A stretch of DNA of 64,000 nt, taken from contig NC_087262.1 of NCBI RefSeq assembly GCF_037042905.1, positions 26,186,001-26,250,000 of the forward strand. Direction: 5' to 3'. Numbering within the stretch: position 1 is the first letter of the stretch; every line of letters begins with the position of its first letter. The position numbers and the translations under genes were made by a program. Below the pieces are notes generated by a model. That model ran no database searches, was not told where the DNA came from, and saw only the letters and a list, made by a program, of their open reading frames with translations. Source of the stretch: Lytechinus pictus. Its lineage: Eukaryota > Echinodermata > Echinoidea > Temnopleuroida > Toxopneustidae. This document shows, one piece after another, positions 11,969-22,680 of the stretch.

Positions 11969-13158
11969 CAGGCCTGAGAGTGGGCCTTTTAAAAAATATC
12001 TGTTTTTTGTGAACGTAGGGAGCGAAGTGACCAGAGTCTCGCACCCAACGGCCGAGGGTCCAGGGCAACGCCCCGGAACGGGTCGAGGGGGCAAAGCCCC
12101 CCAAAGGTCATGGATTTGGGGGTTTTCAGAGGATCTAGGAGGCATCTCCTCAACACCATGAAGTACCTGGAATTTGCTGTATAAAAGGGAAAGAATGTGT
12201 TTCTGATGCACAAAGTGCTTAAATTCACCAGGAAATATACTTTCATTGGTAGTGCATGCAACAATACCTCTAAATTATACATGTTAGAGGTTTATGAGAT
12301 TTTTAGTTCAATATTTCTGAATCAAATGCACAATATGAACATTAAATAATTCTATAGTAAAACTTGTGAGCATTATACATGTGCTGCTTGATAATGCTCC
12401 AGCCGCCATTCGCGTACTTGACTTCCTTATTACACCACGTAGTAAGCTTTACCGGGTTCCTCAATTTTCCGTATGCACTCACTTGCCACCCTTCCATCCA
12501 CTGATTTTTCAACCCACTTCCAAGTCCATTTCTCACGAACTGAAGCGTTGATCCCTTTCACCCACGCCTCTTCACCTCGATCAAGAAATTTTCCGTTGAA
12601 AAGCCATAATTTTTCACAAACTTTTCTTTTTTTTTTTGCTCGCACGAAAGAACTCCCGTATTGACAAATCACCGTAATCACGCCTAGCGCTAACCCAGGG
12701 AGCTCCCGCCCGCTTTGCGGGCCGGAGTTCCCTGGGTTATCCTAGTGCCTGCATGCATGCATGAATTGAATGCAGCCATTGCGCGCGCACCGAGTGCACG
12801 CTGTTTCCTCCACTGCAACGCGTGAACGGTCTGGTGGGTAATACAAAATGGCAGCGCCCATGATCAATACCGATCGTGTGCGATAAACTTCAAATAGCCG
12901 TCGAAGAATCAAGTTTTCGAATGCATGACGGCAATTTTCATGAAAAGTAAAGACAGCAAGTTGCCAGAACTTATAACTTTGTGTGAATTTCGGCGCAATG
13001 TGCCCTTCATTTTCTAGCAATATTTGCGAATAAGGCATTGAAAATAGACACCCTAACCCCCCTTAATTTTATACCGGATTTACATCGATCTCAGAGACCA
13101 CCTATGTTGGTGAAAAAATATCGGGAACCCGATAAATATCGGGAGAATCTCAGGCCTG
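11969..13158. mobile_element. Non-autonomous hAT element, 1,190 bp
   Basis: The 8-bp sequence CCGATAAT flanks both sides (11,961-11,968 and 13,159-13,166). The termini are inverted: CAGGCCTGAGAG at the left and, reversed, CAGGCCTGAGATTC at the right. An 8-bp duplication with CAGG-type ends is diagnostic of the hAT superfamily. Excision restores alignment with the opposite arm of the enclosing foldback. No transposase remains; the interior frames at 11,852-12,681 are GC-driven and overlap on both strands. Confidence 0.85.
12691..12740. repeat. 50-bp GC-rich hairpin, second copy
   Basis: The arms TAACCCAGGGAGCTCC and GGAGTTCCCTGGGTTA flank GCCCGCTTTGCGGGC. It lies inside the hAT element and matches the hairpin at 9,271. 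Confidence 0.65.
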
Positions 13159-13302
13159 CCGATAATCAAAGTAAATGATAGCATTCATAGCCTTACCAAA
13201 TTTGAACAATTCTATTGGTTTTTAGGATCTTAATATTGCAAACATTATGGAGAGTGAGCAAAACGATGCTAACAGGCATTGCTAACAAGGTTGCTAGGCG
13301 CG

Positions 13303-14001
13303 AAAATCAGATTTAGCTCCACCCCCTTTTTACAATGATTTGGAGGGATTAACGTACATGCTTAGAACAAAGTGTGGACCTTGGGGTGTTGACAGACAAA
13401 TAGCAGGGATTAAAACATTTTTGGGGCACAGTGTAGGGTCTGTAAATCTAATGTATCATGCTTCTAGCATCTCTAAAATGAATAACACTTCAAGCTCTGC
13501 TGACCACAGTAAACTGTGAGGGGCTGAAGTGCTCAGTGCAGGTAAAGCCAACAAGTGTTGGGCAATGGGAGTTTATGCACACTTGCTTTATTCTGTTTTT
13601 TCCCCCTATCAAACTGGGGGCAAGACTATTAACATTTTGTTATGCAAACTTTATCTTAAAAACAATTTATTGCTTCAGCTATTTCCTTTTGTCAGAAGGG
13701 GGGGGGGTGGAGATAAGAGAAAGAAATTGAGAGTCAGGGCATGGACAGATGAATCCATGAAGAGTAGAAAAACAGAAAAAGAAATTGGTTAAGAGTAAGA
13801 AAGAAAAAAATAGGAGACAGGAGAATGGAAGGTTGAGAATCAGGGATGATGGGGGGGGGGGGGTAGGGCTAGGAAACATGAAAATGGAAGGTAGGATTGC
13901 TATAAACGATAGAATATGCCCTGTTTTTACGACTTATGTAGAGGATGAATACGATTTCACTGTACACTGTAAGGCCCTCGAAGAACCCCGAAATAAATTA
14001 T
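13303..14001. other. Intronic sequence with G-runs
   Basis: I see no gene. There are purine-rich tracts and G-runs at about 13,698-13,707 and 13,850-13,863; the open frames crossing them are low-complexity. Confidence 0.4.
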
Positions 14002-14577
14002 TTAAAGGACAAGTCCACCCGAACAATAAGTTGATTCGAATAAAAAGAGAAAAATCCAACAAGCATAACAGTAAAAATTTCATCAAAATCGGATGTAAAA
14101 TAAGAAAGTTATGACATTTGAATATTGCAATCACTAATGTTATGGAGATCCTCCGATTGGCAATGCGACAAGGATGTGTGATGTCACATGTGAACAACTT
14201 TCCATTGGATGAACTATAAAATATCCCCAAAGTGTCTCTTTTTTGCTTTTTCTTATGATGATACAAACTCTTCATCCATGATGTATTCTTTTAAAATCTG
14301 TATTACATGCTCTCCTTGAGAAAGAACACATGATCTACTGATAGATAAGGAGGCAATTTAATTGAAATATATACTAAAGTAATGGGGAGAGTTGTTCACA
14401 ATCTTTGTCACATTGCCAATGGGGGGATCTCCATAGCATTAGTGATCGCAATATTCAAATACTCATAACATTATCATTATTTGTCTGCTTTTTTTTTCAA
14501 ATTTTCGTTTATCTGTTTCTTTGATTTGTCTGTTTCCACACAAGCTATCTTGTTCCAAAGGTTTCATTCTCCTTTAA
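14002..14577. mobile_element. TTAA-flanked foldback MITE, composite copy
   Basis: The left end TTAAAGGACAAGTCCACC and first 120 bp match the MITE family. The middle is a different inverted pair (ATTGCAATCACTAATG against CATTAGTGATCGCAAT). The right end closes with CTCCTTTAA. TTAA is present on both sides. It looks like a relative that shares only its left terminus with the main family. Confidence 0.65.
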
Positions 14578-14836
14578 GCAGGGCCTGCTGGGAGAACAGT
14601 TTTTGGAAATGAAGTTGCTACACTGGGTAACATATGACATTATCATTATTATTATGAGTAATACCGATTGGAATGCTAAGATACTTTTCTTTATCATTTT
14701 TTTACACTCGATTGCCAGATACTTTTTGATATCCTGCATAGTTTACATGTATCTTCAACTTTTAAAATGTTTTTAATGTTAAATGTTCACTTAATTTTTG
14801 GGACCTTGTATGTCTGAACAAATAAATGACTTTTAC

Positions 14837-15015
14837 CTGTTGTATGGCAATATTTTGTCTTTGTTGCATGGTTTGCTGTGGAGTAGAGTATGATGTTGTA
14901 GCTCCTGTTAACCCATCACTGCTCACCATAGATTGACCATAGACAGTGGTAGGGGTACCTACTACACCAGGCTGGGCACCTAATAATGACTGGTTCTGCT
15001 GTATAAAAGTCTGAT
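14837..15015 (-). CDS. CCAR1: CCAR1-like gene, coding exon 2
   Basis: This 179-nt exon has acceptor TTGATATCAG and donor GTAAAAGT. With two bases completing the codon from exon 1 it reads NQTFIQQNQSLLGAQPGVVG, then a Thr/Ser/Gln-rich stretch ending in IAIQQ. It ends in phase 0 and joins the Gln run of exon 3. Vertebrate CCAR1 has a comparable low-complexity segment with SLLGA at the same place. A second AG five bases further on would shift the frame, so the first acceptor was chosen. Confidence 0.88.
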
Positions 15016-15317
15016 CTGATATCAAAAAAGTAAAAATAACCACCATTTGCAATGGTATCCTCACTGTCAAGACTATGCATTGGTACATGCACATCAATTC
15101 CAAAGAAGAAGGTAATAATATTAAAATTAACTCTGAAAAAGATCTTAATATCATAAAGAAATTGAAACTAGACAATAATAATATCCATACAGAAATGAGA
15201 ATGTTACCAGCAATATTGGAAATTTCTTTAACACATCAAATACATAACATATATTTTGGATTCCTATGTCAAGATAAGGTGGCCAACTACAAGTATTAAG
15301 TCTTAAAAAGAACTTAC

Positions 15318-15408
15318 TTAGCCCAGCACTTGCAGCACTAACATGACTCCATGGAGGGTCTTTCCGGGTGTACTGAGACATATTACCCTCTGATTCTTAA
15401 CAAGTTTC
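15318..15408 (-). CDS. CCAR1: CCAR1-like gene, first coding exon
   Basis: Coding sequence starts at the ATG at 15,381 and runs 64 nt to the donor GTAAGT. The peptide begins MSQYTRKDPPWSHVSAAS, which corresponds to the conserved CCAR1 start with its PPW motif. The 27 bases upstream are 5' UTR, preceded by a strong pyrimidine tract and TTCTTAG acceptor at 15,409, so an upstream untranslated exon is expected. The exon leaves one base of a codon, which matches the phase of exon 2. Confidence 0.88.
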
Positions 15409-15719
15409 CTAAGAATTGAACAGGGAGAAAAAAACATGAAATTTTCATTATTGTACTGTCATTTTTTTGTGGTGGGGGGGGCTGTTGGTTGATAAACAAT
15501 TCCATGACAAAGTCTGATAATTTGAGCAATATCAAATCATTTTATACCAATGGATAATCCAATAAGTTATTGAATCGTTCATAAGTAACTTATTCATGAT
15601 TTGGGGGGTCCTTTTCATGATTTGAAAGAATTTTTTTTTTATCAGCCTCAATCAAGATGGAAGTTGCCAGTTAGGTCTATGAGCTATTGCTTTAGGGAAT
15701 CCGTCCAAATTATCATCAG

Positions 15720-15870
15720 CGGCGCGCCGCGGGGTTCCGGGGCAATCCTGCTCGATGCTCATTGCGCGCTATGCAGCTTACTCGTATCACAAAAGTGGTG
15801 CAGGATCCTGCGGGAAGACGATTTTATCTTCTCAGATGCGCTTCAGCGTCGCGCCATTTAAGCAAACTCC
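15720..15870 (-). promoter_or_regulatory. CpG-rich block: likely CCAR1-like promoter and untranslated exon
   Basis: A short GC- and CpG-rich island (GCGGCGCGCCGCGGGG at the left, GCGTCGCGCCATTT at the right) stands out from AT-rich surroundings about 0.4 kb upstream of the first coding exon. On the minus strand a possible donor (GAGTAAGC) at about 15,781 could end an untranslated first exon that splices to 15,408. The assignment rests on position and composition only. Confidence 0.45.
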
Positions 15871-15994
15871 CATAATTTTTTGTTTTAAAGATAATCATAC
15901 ACACAATGAAAAGTGTGTAAAATTGTGCCCTGTAATATCAGTTACCGTGAAAATGCCCATCATGAGAATTTGTTCCAAAGAGGTCATTATTTTT

Positions 15995-16450
15995 TAACAT
16001 TCGCAGATCGGTACTACGGTGCATCTAAAAAAATATACACTTTTGAAATGGCTGCCAAATAAAAAAATATGTCACTTTGGGGGAAAAGATATGTCAGTTT
16101 TAGAGAGCCAAATCCTTTGGAACTTGCAAAGTTAAGGGCATTGTGATAAATTAATTACCAAATTTGACCAGATTTGGTTGTTTAAGCAAATTTCATAAAT
16201 TAGTAAATTGGACTTTAATGCATGAGTGAACACAAATTTCACTTTTTTGGCAGCATTTGAATTTTATCATGTGTATCTCAGCAATGTGTTCATGGGAGTC
16301 GGGAAAATAGGGGGTGAGATACATGTAGGACTTAAATGGGAGAAAAAGGTTGATGGAATAAGGGTCAACGGAACATTTAGCCCCCTCCCCCTCCCTCCCC
16401 TCCTGTTGAGAGACTGATTGCTATTGTCATGTACACGTGAAGTCCAGAGC
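15995..16450 (-). mobile_element. Partial inverted copy of repeat family B
   Basis: Reversed, the segment shares GGCAGCCATTTCAAAAGTGT with 24,370-24,410 and 41,293-41,320. It also shares motifs with the blocks at 17,420-18,054 and 40,530-41,335, including AACTTTGCAAGTTCC and a C-rich GGGGGC-type stretch. It is the third copy of a dispersed element of about 0.8 kb. Confidence 0.55.
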
Positions 16451-16674
16451 AGAATGTTGATTTAATGATAAATTCTGAATTGGGGCATCAACTTTTTCCT
16501 ATCAATCATTTAATCAACAATTTATCAATAAATCAACTCATTCAATGTGCAATGTGATCAATCAAACATTCATGTTTTTTTTAAATAAATTATTTCATAA
16601 ATAATCATTTAGTCAATTTCTTGGTGATCATTCAATGAAAAAGAAATTACCATCAGCCACCAGTCACTTGGCAG

Positions 16675-17277
16675 TTAAAGGGGAATCCAACCCAAATAAA
16701 AACTTGTTTTTATAAGGAAAAGAAAAATCAGACAAGTTGATAGGTGAAAGTTTGAACAATATTGGACAAACAACAAGAAAGTTATAAATTTTTAAAAGTT
16801 GTAAATATTGGTAATCACTATACCCATGGAGACTTCAAATTGGCCGCATATGGGATGGCATAGTGATGTAAGGCAAGGACTACTCTTCCATGTACTCCAA
16901 TACATATTATGGCTAAAATGTCATTTTTCCCAAAAGTTTTATTTCAAATTATATTTTTCTTTCATGAGGACATAAAACAATATACTACCTGTGTTATATT
17001 TACATTCCTGCCCCAGGGGAATTGGTACTTAGGAGAAAACCACAAATCCCTGATAATAAAGTACATGGCCTATGGGAAAGTTGTCCTTGCCCCTTGTCAT
17101 AATTTACTTACCCAGTTGCCAATTTGAAATCTGCATAGTATTAGTGATCTCAATTTTAAAGCAGCTATAACTTTCTTATTGCTTGCCCGATTTCTTTCAA
17201 ACTTTCACCATTCTGTTTAATTTATTTTTCTCCTTCCCAACACAACATTTTATGGCCAAGGCTGGATTCCCCTTTAA
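16675..17277. mobile_element. TTAA-flanked palindromic MITE, second family
   Basis: The ends TTAAAGGGGAATCCAACC and, reversed, TTAAAGGGGAATCCAGCC are inverted. So are the interiors (AAGAAAGTTATAAATTTT against AAAGCAGCTATAACTTTCTT). TTAA lies on both sides. The size and plan match the other TTAA family but the sequence differs. Confidence 0.75.
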
Positions 17278-17419
17278 GTTTTGAATAGGCTACAATCCAG
17301 GAAGTGTGAGAGAGAGAGAGAGAGAGGGAGGGGGAGAGATGGAGCCTGGGAAATAGAGGTGGAGGGGGGGGGGGTACATGTACATATGACTTTTAATTTG
17401 TAAAAGGACAAAAAGAAGA

Positions 17420-18054
17420 CTGCCCTTTAGACCAAGTCTTACATATCTCACCCTCTTGCTTGTAACAGGTACCATCACATTACTGTGACTCACGAACACA
17501 CCTCTGAGGTCCACAAGATAAATATGCTACCCTAAAATTACAATTCCTGTTCACTCATGCAATAAATTTCAATTTAGTAATTCATGAAATTTGCCTAAGA
17601 AACCAAAGCTTATCTCATTCATTAATGTAGCATAAGACCCTTAGCATTGCAAGTTCCAAAGGACTAACCCAATAAAAAACTGTACTCAGGCTAAATCCTG
17701 TCCAGCCTGGCCGAGCTTAGTCTCTCAGGAGGAGAGAAGGGAGGGAGTGGTAGAGATGAAGGGAGGGGTTGCCAAATGTTCTGTTGACCTTTACACATCA
17801 ACGTACTTCACCTACTTAAGTCCTATCTTACCCCCTATTCTCCTGACTCTCATGAACACATTGCTGAGATCCACATGATTGCAGTTTATGAACACTCATG
17901 TATTTAATAACGCATGAAATCTTCTCAAATAATAAACTGATCACAATTGAGCTTTAATTCATCACAAAACCCTCAACTTTGCAAGTTCCCCCCCAAAAAA
18001 AACCTGAAAGAAATTGGAAGGCTAATTCCGGCCCAGCCTAATTTCCATACCCTT
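17420..18054 (+). mobile_element. Repeat family B, left part (split by the palindrome)
   Basis: The block contains two tandem sub-blocks (ACAGGTACCATCACATTAC; CTCATGAACACATTGCTGA) and aligns throughout with 40,530-41,170. It continues on the far side of the palindrome at 24,232. A GA-rich microsatellite lies just upstream at about 17,305-17,340. Confidence 0.7.
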
Positions 18055-18844
18055 TAGTCCGGGTTATAATTGAGCAAGGTGCCACACGGAAAAGGAGAAA
18101 TTTTCATACAGTGCTTCTAGACCAGTTTTTTACGCTGAATATGAATATATGAGGTAACCAGGCTGTATCCTGAAAATTAACCCGTGAGGGCGCTTTTTTC
18201 AAAATGGCCGCCAAATTTTCAGAACATTTGAATTTTCGTACATAGATTTTGACATACACATTCCATTGCCACAAAATTAGTGTCATTTGAAAGACAAATA
18301 AATTCCCTACAATTTGGTACTATTTATAGGTGATAAGTAGGTCATTTGGCTGAGATTTTTAGTAGAAAACTGCATTTTTTGTCATTTTTTCCCAAAAATT
18401 GTAAATTTTGCAAATACATGATTTTACATAATTCTAAGAAAAATGAATCAATCACCTTGAAATGTTCCAGAAAACTTTATTGATATACTATTATCATGTG
18501 GATGAAATTCCAACTCTGTATCAGTCTTTTTATCAAATTTATAAGGCATCAAACTTGAATACTTCAATTTCAGAAATGTCGCTTTTTGTATGCATTTCCA
18601 TAGACTAATACGTATAACATGTACATGTATGATATGTATAATGTATAGTTTAATAAAATTTGAATGCAATTATCTCCGCTTTTTAACCACTTGGAGAGTT
18701 AAGAGTATAGGCTTTTTTCTATAGCTACATAAAATAAAATGTTGGCACAAATGAGGCCTAACACTATCATGGGGTGGGGGTGTCAAAGCCCCCCCCCCCA
18801 CCCCCTTTGGCTATATCATATTGTTGTATATTGCCCCTTTATTG

Positions 18845-20254
18845 GAAAATCACTATTTTTTTAAGCACCCATTGAGGCAAAAGGCATTTATGCTATACAG
18901 TACAGCCACTTTAATTACTTTGAAACCACTTGGAGAGGAAAAGAGTAAGCTTTGTCATGTTTGTTCTACCAGCTACATAAAAAGAAGTGACACGTACATC
19001 GAAGCCAACCCCTCTCGGGGGGGGGGGGGGGGGGCGCTGGGGAAATCACCCCTCCCCCTTTTGCTTATTGCCAATTTATTTGGAAATTCACCATTTTGGA
19101 CCCAACATTGAGGCAAAAGAGTGTTTGTGCTTTAAGTATTTTATTGATTTGAGAGAGTAGAGTTCGTTCTACCAGCTATATGAATAAGCGCTAGCACATC
19201 GAACCCTAGCCCTCTCAGGGGCTGTCTAAGTCACCCCCTCCTCTATATCATGTATATTGCCTATTTATTGGATATTTCACCATTTTGGATCACCCATTGT
19301 GGTATCAGGGCGTTTCTATATCATACAGCCAATTTTATTTTCTTGCAGTTACTTGGAGAGAAAAGCGTAGGCTTTGCTCTATCAGCTACATATTATTAAG
19401 AAACGCTGGCACATCGAAACCTATCCCTCTCAGGGGCTGTCTAAGTCGACCCCTCCCCCTCTATTATCATGTATATTGCCTATTTACTGGAAATTACACC
19501 ATTTTGAATCACCCATTGAGGCAAAAGTGCGTTTGTACTATATAGTACAGCCAATTTCATTGCCTTGCAATGACTTGGAGAAGAAAGAGTAGGCTTTGCT
19601 CTATCAGCTGCATATAAACAAGTGCTGGCAAAGAAAAGCCTACCCCCTCCGGGATGCTGTTGAAATCACCCCATCCCTTTTGCATTATAGCATATTTATT
19701 GAAAAATTCACCATTTTGAAGCCCCCATTTAGGCAAAAAGGCGTTTCTGATATATAGTTCTGCCATTTTAACATGCCTTGAAATCATTTAGGGAGGAAAG
19801 AATAGGTTTTTCTTTATCAGCCACATATAAAGAAGTGCTGGCAAAGCCTACCCCCTCCGGGAGGCTGTTGAATCACCCCATCCCTTTTGCATTATTGCCT
19901 ATTTATTGGAAAATTCACCATTTTGGAGCCCCCATTTAGGCAGAAAGTAATTTCTGATTATGTTTCTGCCTTTTTTCACCCTTGAAAACACTTGGAGAGA
20001 AAAAGATTAGGCTTTGCTTTAACAGCTACATATAAAGACATGCTCGCAAATAATAGTCTATCCCCATCAGAGGGCTGTTGAAATCACCCCATCCCTTTTT
20101 CATTATTGCTTATTTATTGGAAAATTTACCATTTTGGAGCCCCCGTTGAGGCAAAAAGGCGGTTCTGATATATAGTTCTGCCACTATAACCGCCTTGAAA
20201 CTACTTGGAGAGGAAAGAGTAGGCTTTCCTCTCACAGCTACATATAAAGAAGTG
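18845..20254 (+). repeat. Left-arm array of ~210-bp units
   Basis: The marker CACCATTTTGGA (with variants) recurs at 19,090, 19,277, 19,497, 19,708, 19,917 and 20,127, with one more divergent unit at 18,845. Each unit also holds GAGGCAAAAAGG, CTTGGAGAGGAAAGAGTAGG and TCAGCTACATATAAAGAAGT. Confidence 0.8.
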
Positions 20255-21018
20255 GCTCTACTATATACCAGAAACACTTTTTTGCCTCAATGGGGGCTCC
20301 AAAATGGCGAGTTTTCCAATGAATTGGCAAAAATCTTAAAAAGGTGGGGTAACATCTATAGTCCCCTGAAGTGGGTCAGGCAGCAATTCGTTATATATAG
20401 CTGAAAGAGGGGAACCTACTCTTTCCTCTCCAAGTGGTTTCAAGAAAATGAAATAGGGTGTTTTATATATACAGCAGAAGTGCATATCGCCTCAATGGGG
20501 GCTCAAAAATTGTGAATTTTCAAATAATTAGGCAATAATGCAAGAGGGGTGGGGTGATTTGACAGCCACCCAGATGGGTAAGCTTCAATGTGCCAGCACT
20601 TCTTTATACAGCAAAACATATTCTTTCCTCCTTAATTGGTTTCAAGGCAGTAAAAGTGGCAGAACTATATATCAGAGATGCCTTTTTACCTCAATGGGGG
20701 CTCAAAAATTGTGAATTTCCAATAAATAGGCAATAACGCAAAGGGTGAGGGGGGTGATTTCGACAGCCCCCAGAAGGGGGTAGACTTTTATTTGCCAGCA
20801 CAAAATTATGTAGCTGATAGAGCAAAGCCTATTCTTTCCTCTCTAAGTGGTTTCAAGGCAATAAAAGTGGCAGAATTATATATCAGAGACGCCTTTTTGC
20901 TTCAATGGGGGCTCCAAAATGGCGACATTTCAACAAATAGCCAAATACCGAATATTAGTGGGTAACTTCTACAGCCGCCAGAAGGAGATAGGCTTCAATT
21001 TGCCAACACTTCTTTATA

Positions 21019-22680
21019 CACTGTTGGTCATAAAGGTGGAATAAAATATTTTTGAATAAAAATCGAAAGTTTTGTTGGTATTTGAAAGGCTACGCGTAGA
21101 CAAAATGGTAATTGAGTGATTACATAATGTTTCCCCATTACACAGGTGACATTCTAACATGAGAAATTTGGATTACGTAATAAATTCTTTTGTTGTAGAC
21201 TATAAAAGCCTATGCATATGATATTCTGTCCCTTTTCCTGATTAAGCACTGTGTATAAGAAGGTTGCATTTTTTCGAATTCCTTGTACCGTTTGAAATAA
21301 AAATCGGTAGAGACGTTCCCTGGACTATGCCTGGTCCAAAGGCAATAGCAACACGCGAGAGAGTGGTAGCACTGCGACAGGAGGGCTACAAGCAGACTGA
21401 TATCGCGGAAGTCCTAGGGATAACACAGAGTGCAGTCTCTAGGATCCTGAAACGTCAACGTGAGGCGGGGAATGTGCGGCCACGGAAATCTCCAGGACGT
21501 CCCAGATTGACCACAAGAAGAGATGATCGCCAACTGTTGAATTTCAGCCGCAGAAACCGGAAATTGCCCACGAGCTGTCTTCGTCGCTTGTGGAGGAGAT
21601 ATCATGGGATCAACGTTTCCCGGTCAACCGTTAATCGCAGATTGCTCCAACATGGTTACCGAGCACGACGGTTGACCAAATGTCCACGCCTGTCAGTTCG
21701 CCACAGAATAGCTCGTCTGCTTTGAGCTAGGGAGCACAGAAGGCTTCATCCAGGACATTGCCAACATGTGGTCTTCACGGACGAGAGCCGGTTCATCCTT
21801 GACCGAAAGGATGGGAGACAACGAGTTCGTCGATTAGCCGGGGGAAACCTTCGCGATGAATATATCCACGAGATGACTCAAGGCGGAGGCGGCTCAGTGA
21901 TGATATGGGCCGGCATCCATTATGGAGGGAAAACGCCACTGGTGGTTCCGGATGGAAACGTCAACGCCGACGCCTACAGGGATATCTTGGAGTTCCACTG
22001 TCTTCCATACGCAAGACGAGTGTATGGGCACAATTTCCGACTGCAGGATGACAACGCTAGAACGCACAGGGCCGCTGCAGTAAGGGAATTCCTGGAGGCA
22101 GAGGGCGTCGTACAGTTGCCATGGCCAGCTTGTTCGCCGGATATGAACCCCATAGAGCATGCATGGGATGCCCTAGGCCGAGCCATCAACGACAGAGAGG
22201 TCATTCCTCAAAATCTGCAGGAGTTGGCAGATGCTCTGAGGGAAGAATGGGACGCTATGCCTGTTGACGTCATCAACAAGCTTGTGGACAGCATGCCACG
22301 ACGTCTGCATGCGCTGGTTCGTGCCAGGGGTGGACATACCCGATACTAGTGACTGAGTAAGAATAATGACTCAAGTTTGATGCAAATTTGTCCATGAAAT
22401 CACAAAAAAGAAGTCATCTGGAAAACTGAGAGAGATTGAAAATAAATATCTCATGATCCTTTAATTTACTGTATATTGTCGTCATTGTTGTCCTATGCTC
22501 ATGACATCCATCGCTTAGGACTTAAACTTGTAAAATATCACTGTCAAACGTGTGTAAAAGGCAGAATAATAAAGTAAAGTGGTTATCATGCACCATAAAT
22601 GCCATATTAAAATCATGTTGTAATAATTACGCTGTGAAAATTTGGTGAAAAAAAAAATTCCACCTTTATGACCAACAGTG
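21019..22680 (+). mobile_element. Tc1-type transposon, 1,662 bp
   Basis: Perfect 24-bp terminal inverted repeats (beginning CACTGTTGGTCATAAAGG) are flanked by TA at 21,017-21,018 and 22,681-22,682. The flanks join to restore the array phrase TTCTTTATATGTAGCT, which proves the target was a repeat unit already present. The element carries one transposase gene on the plus strand. The perfect termini suggest recent insertion. Confidence 0.95.
21327..22349 (+). pseudogene. Tc1-family DD34E transposase with one in-frame stop
   Basis: The frame from the ATG at 21,327 is 340 codons, the usual Tc1 length. An N-terminal paired-like helix-turn-helix region has GYKQTDIAEVLGITQSAVSR (residues about 20-45), followed by a GRPR AT-hook-like motif and a second HTH. 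The catalytic domain shows D152 (FTDES), D242 (QDDNART) and E277 (NPIEH), with 34 residues between the last two, which defines DD34E. A single TGA at 21,723-21,725 interrupts the frame where family members usually have Trp. No other damage is visible, so the copy is inactive by one substitution unless the stop is read through. An earlier in-frame ATG at 21,264 would add 21 atypical residues. Confidence 0.93.

Larger units (their letters stand above)
7549..13302. mobile_element. Large foldback element with nested insertions (in CCAR1-like intron)
   Basis: The left arm (about 7,549-8,110) is inverted relative to two right-arm pieces, 10,662-11,034 and 11,926-13,302, the second interrupted by a hAT element. 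Examples are TAGGAGTGTAGCAATCC (left) against GGATTGCTACACTCCTA (right), and TTGCTCACTCTCC near 7,592 against GGAGAGTGAGCAA near 13,251. Once the insertions are removed the arms pair for roughly 550 bp. The interior carries the tandem-repeat element at about 8,495-10,650. No transposase frame was found. Confidence 0.75.

Noticed and set aside
13529-13879. Overlapping frames at 13.5-13.9 kb
   Set aside because: They cross G-runs and purine-rich simple sequence within the CCAR1-like intron, so they are low-complexity artefacts.
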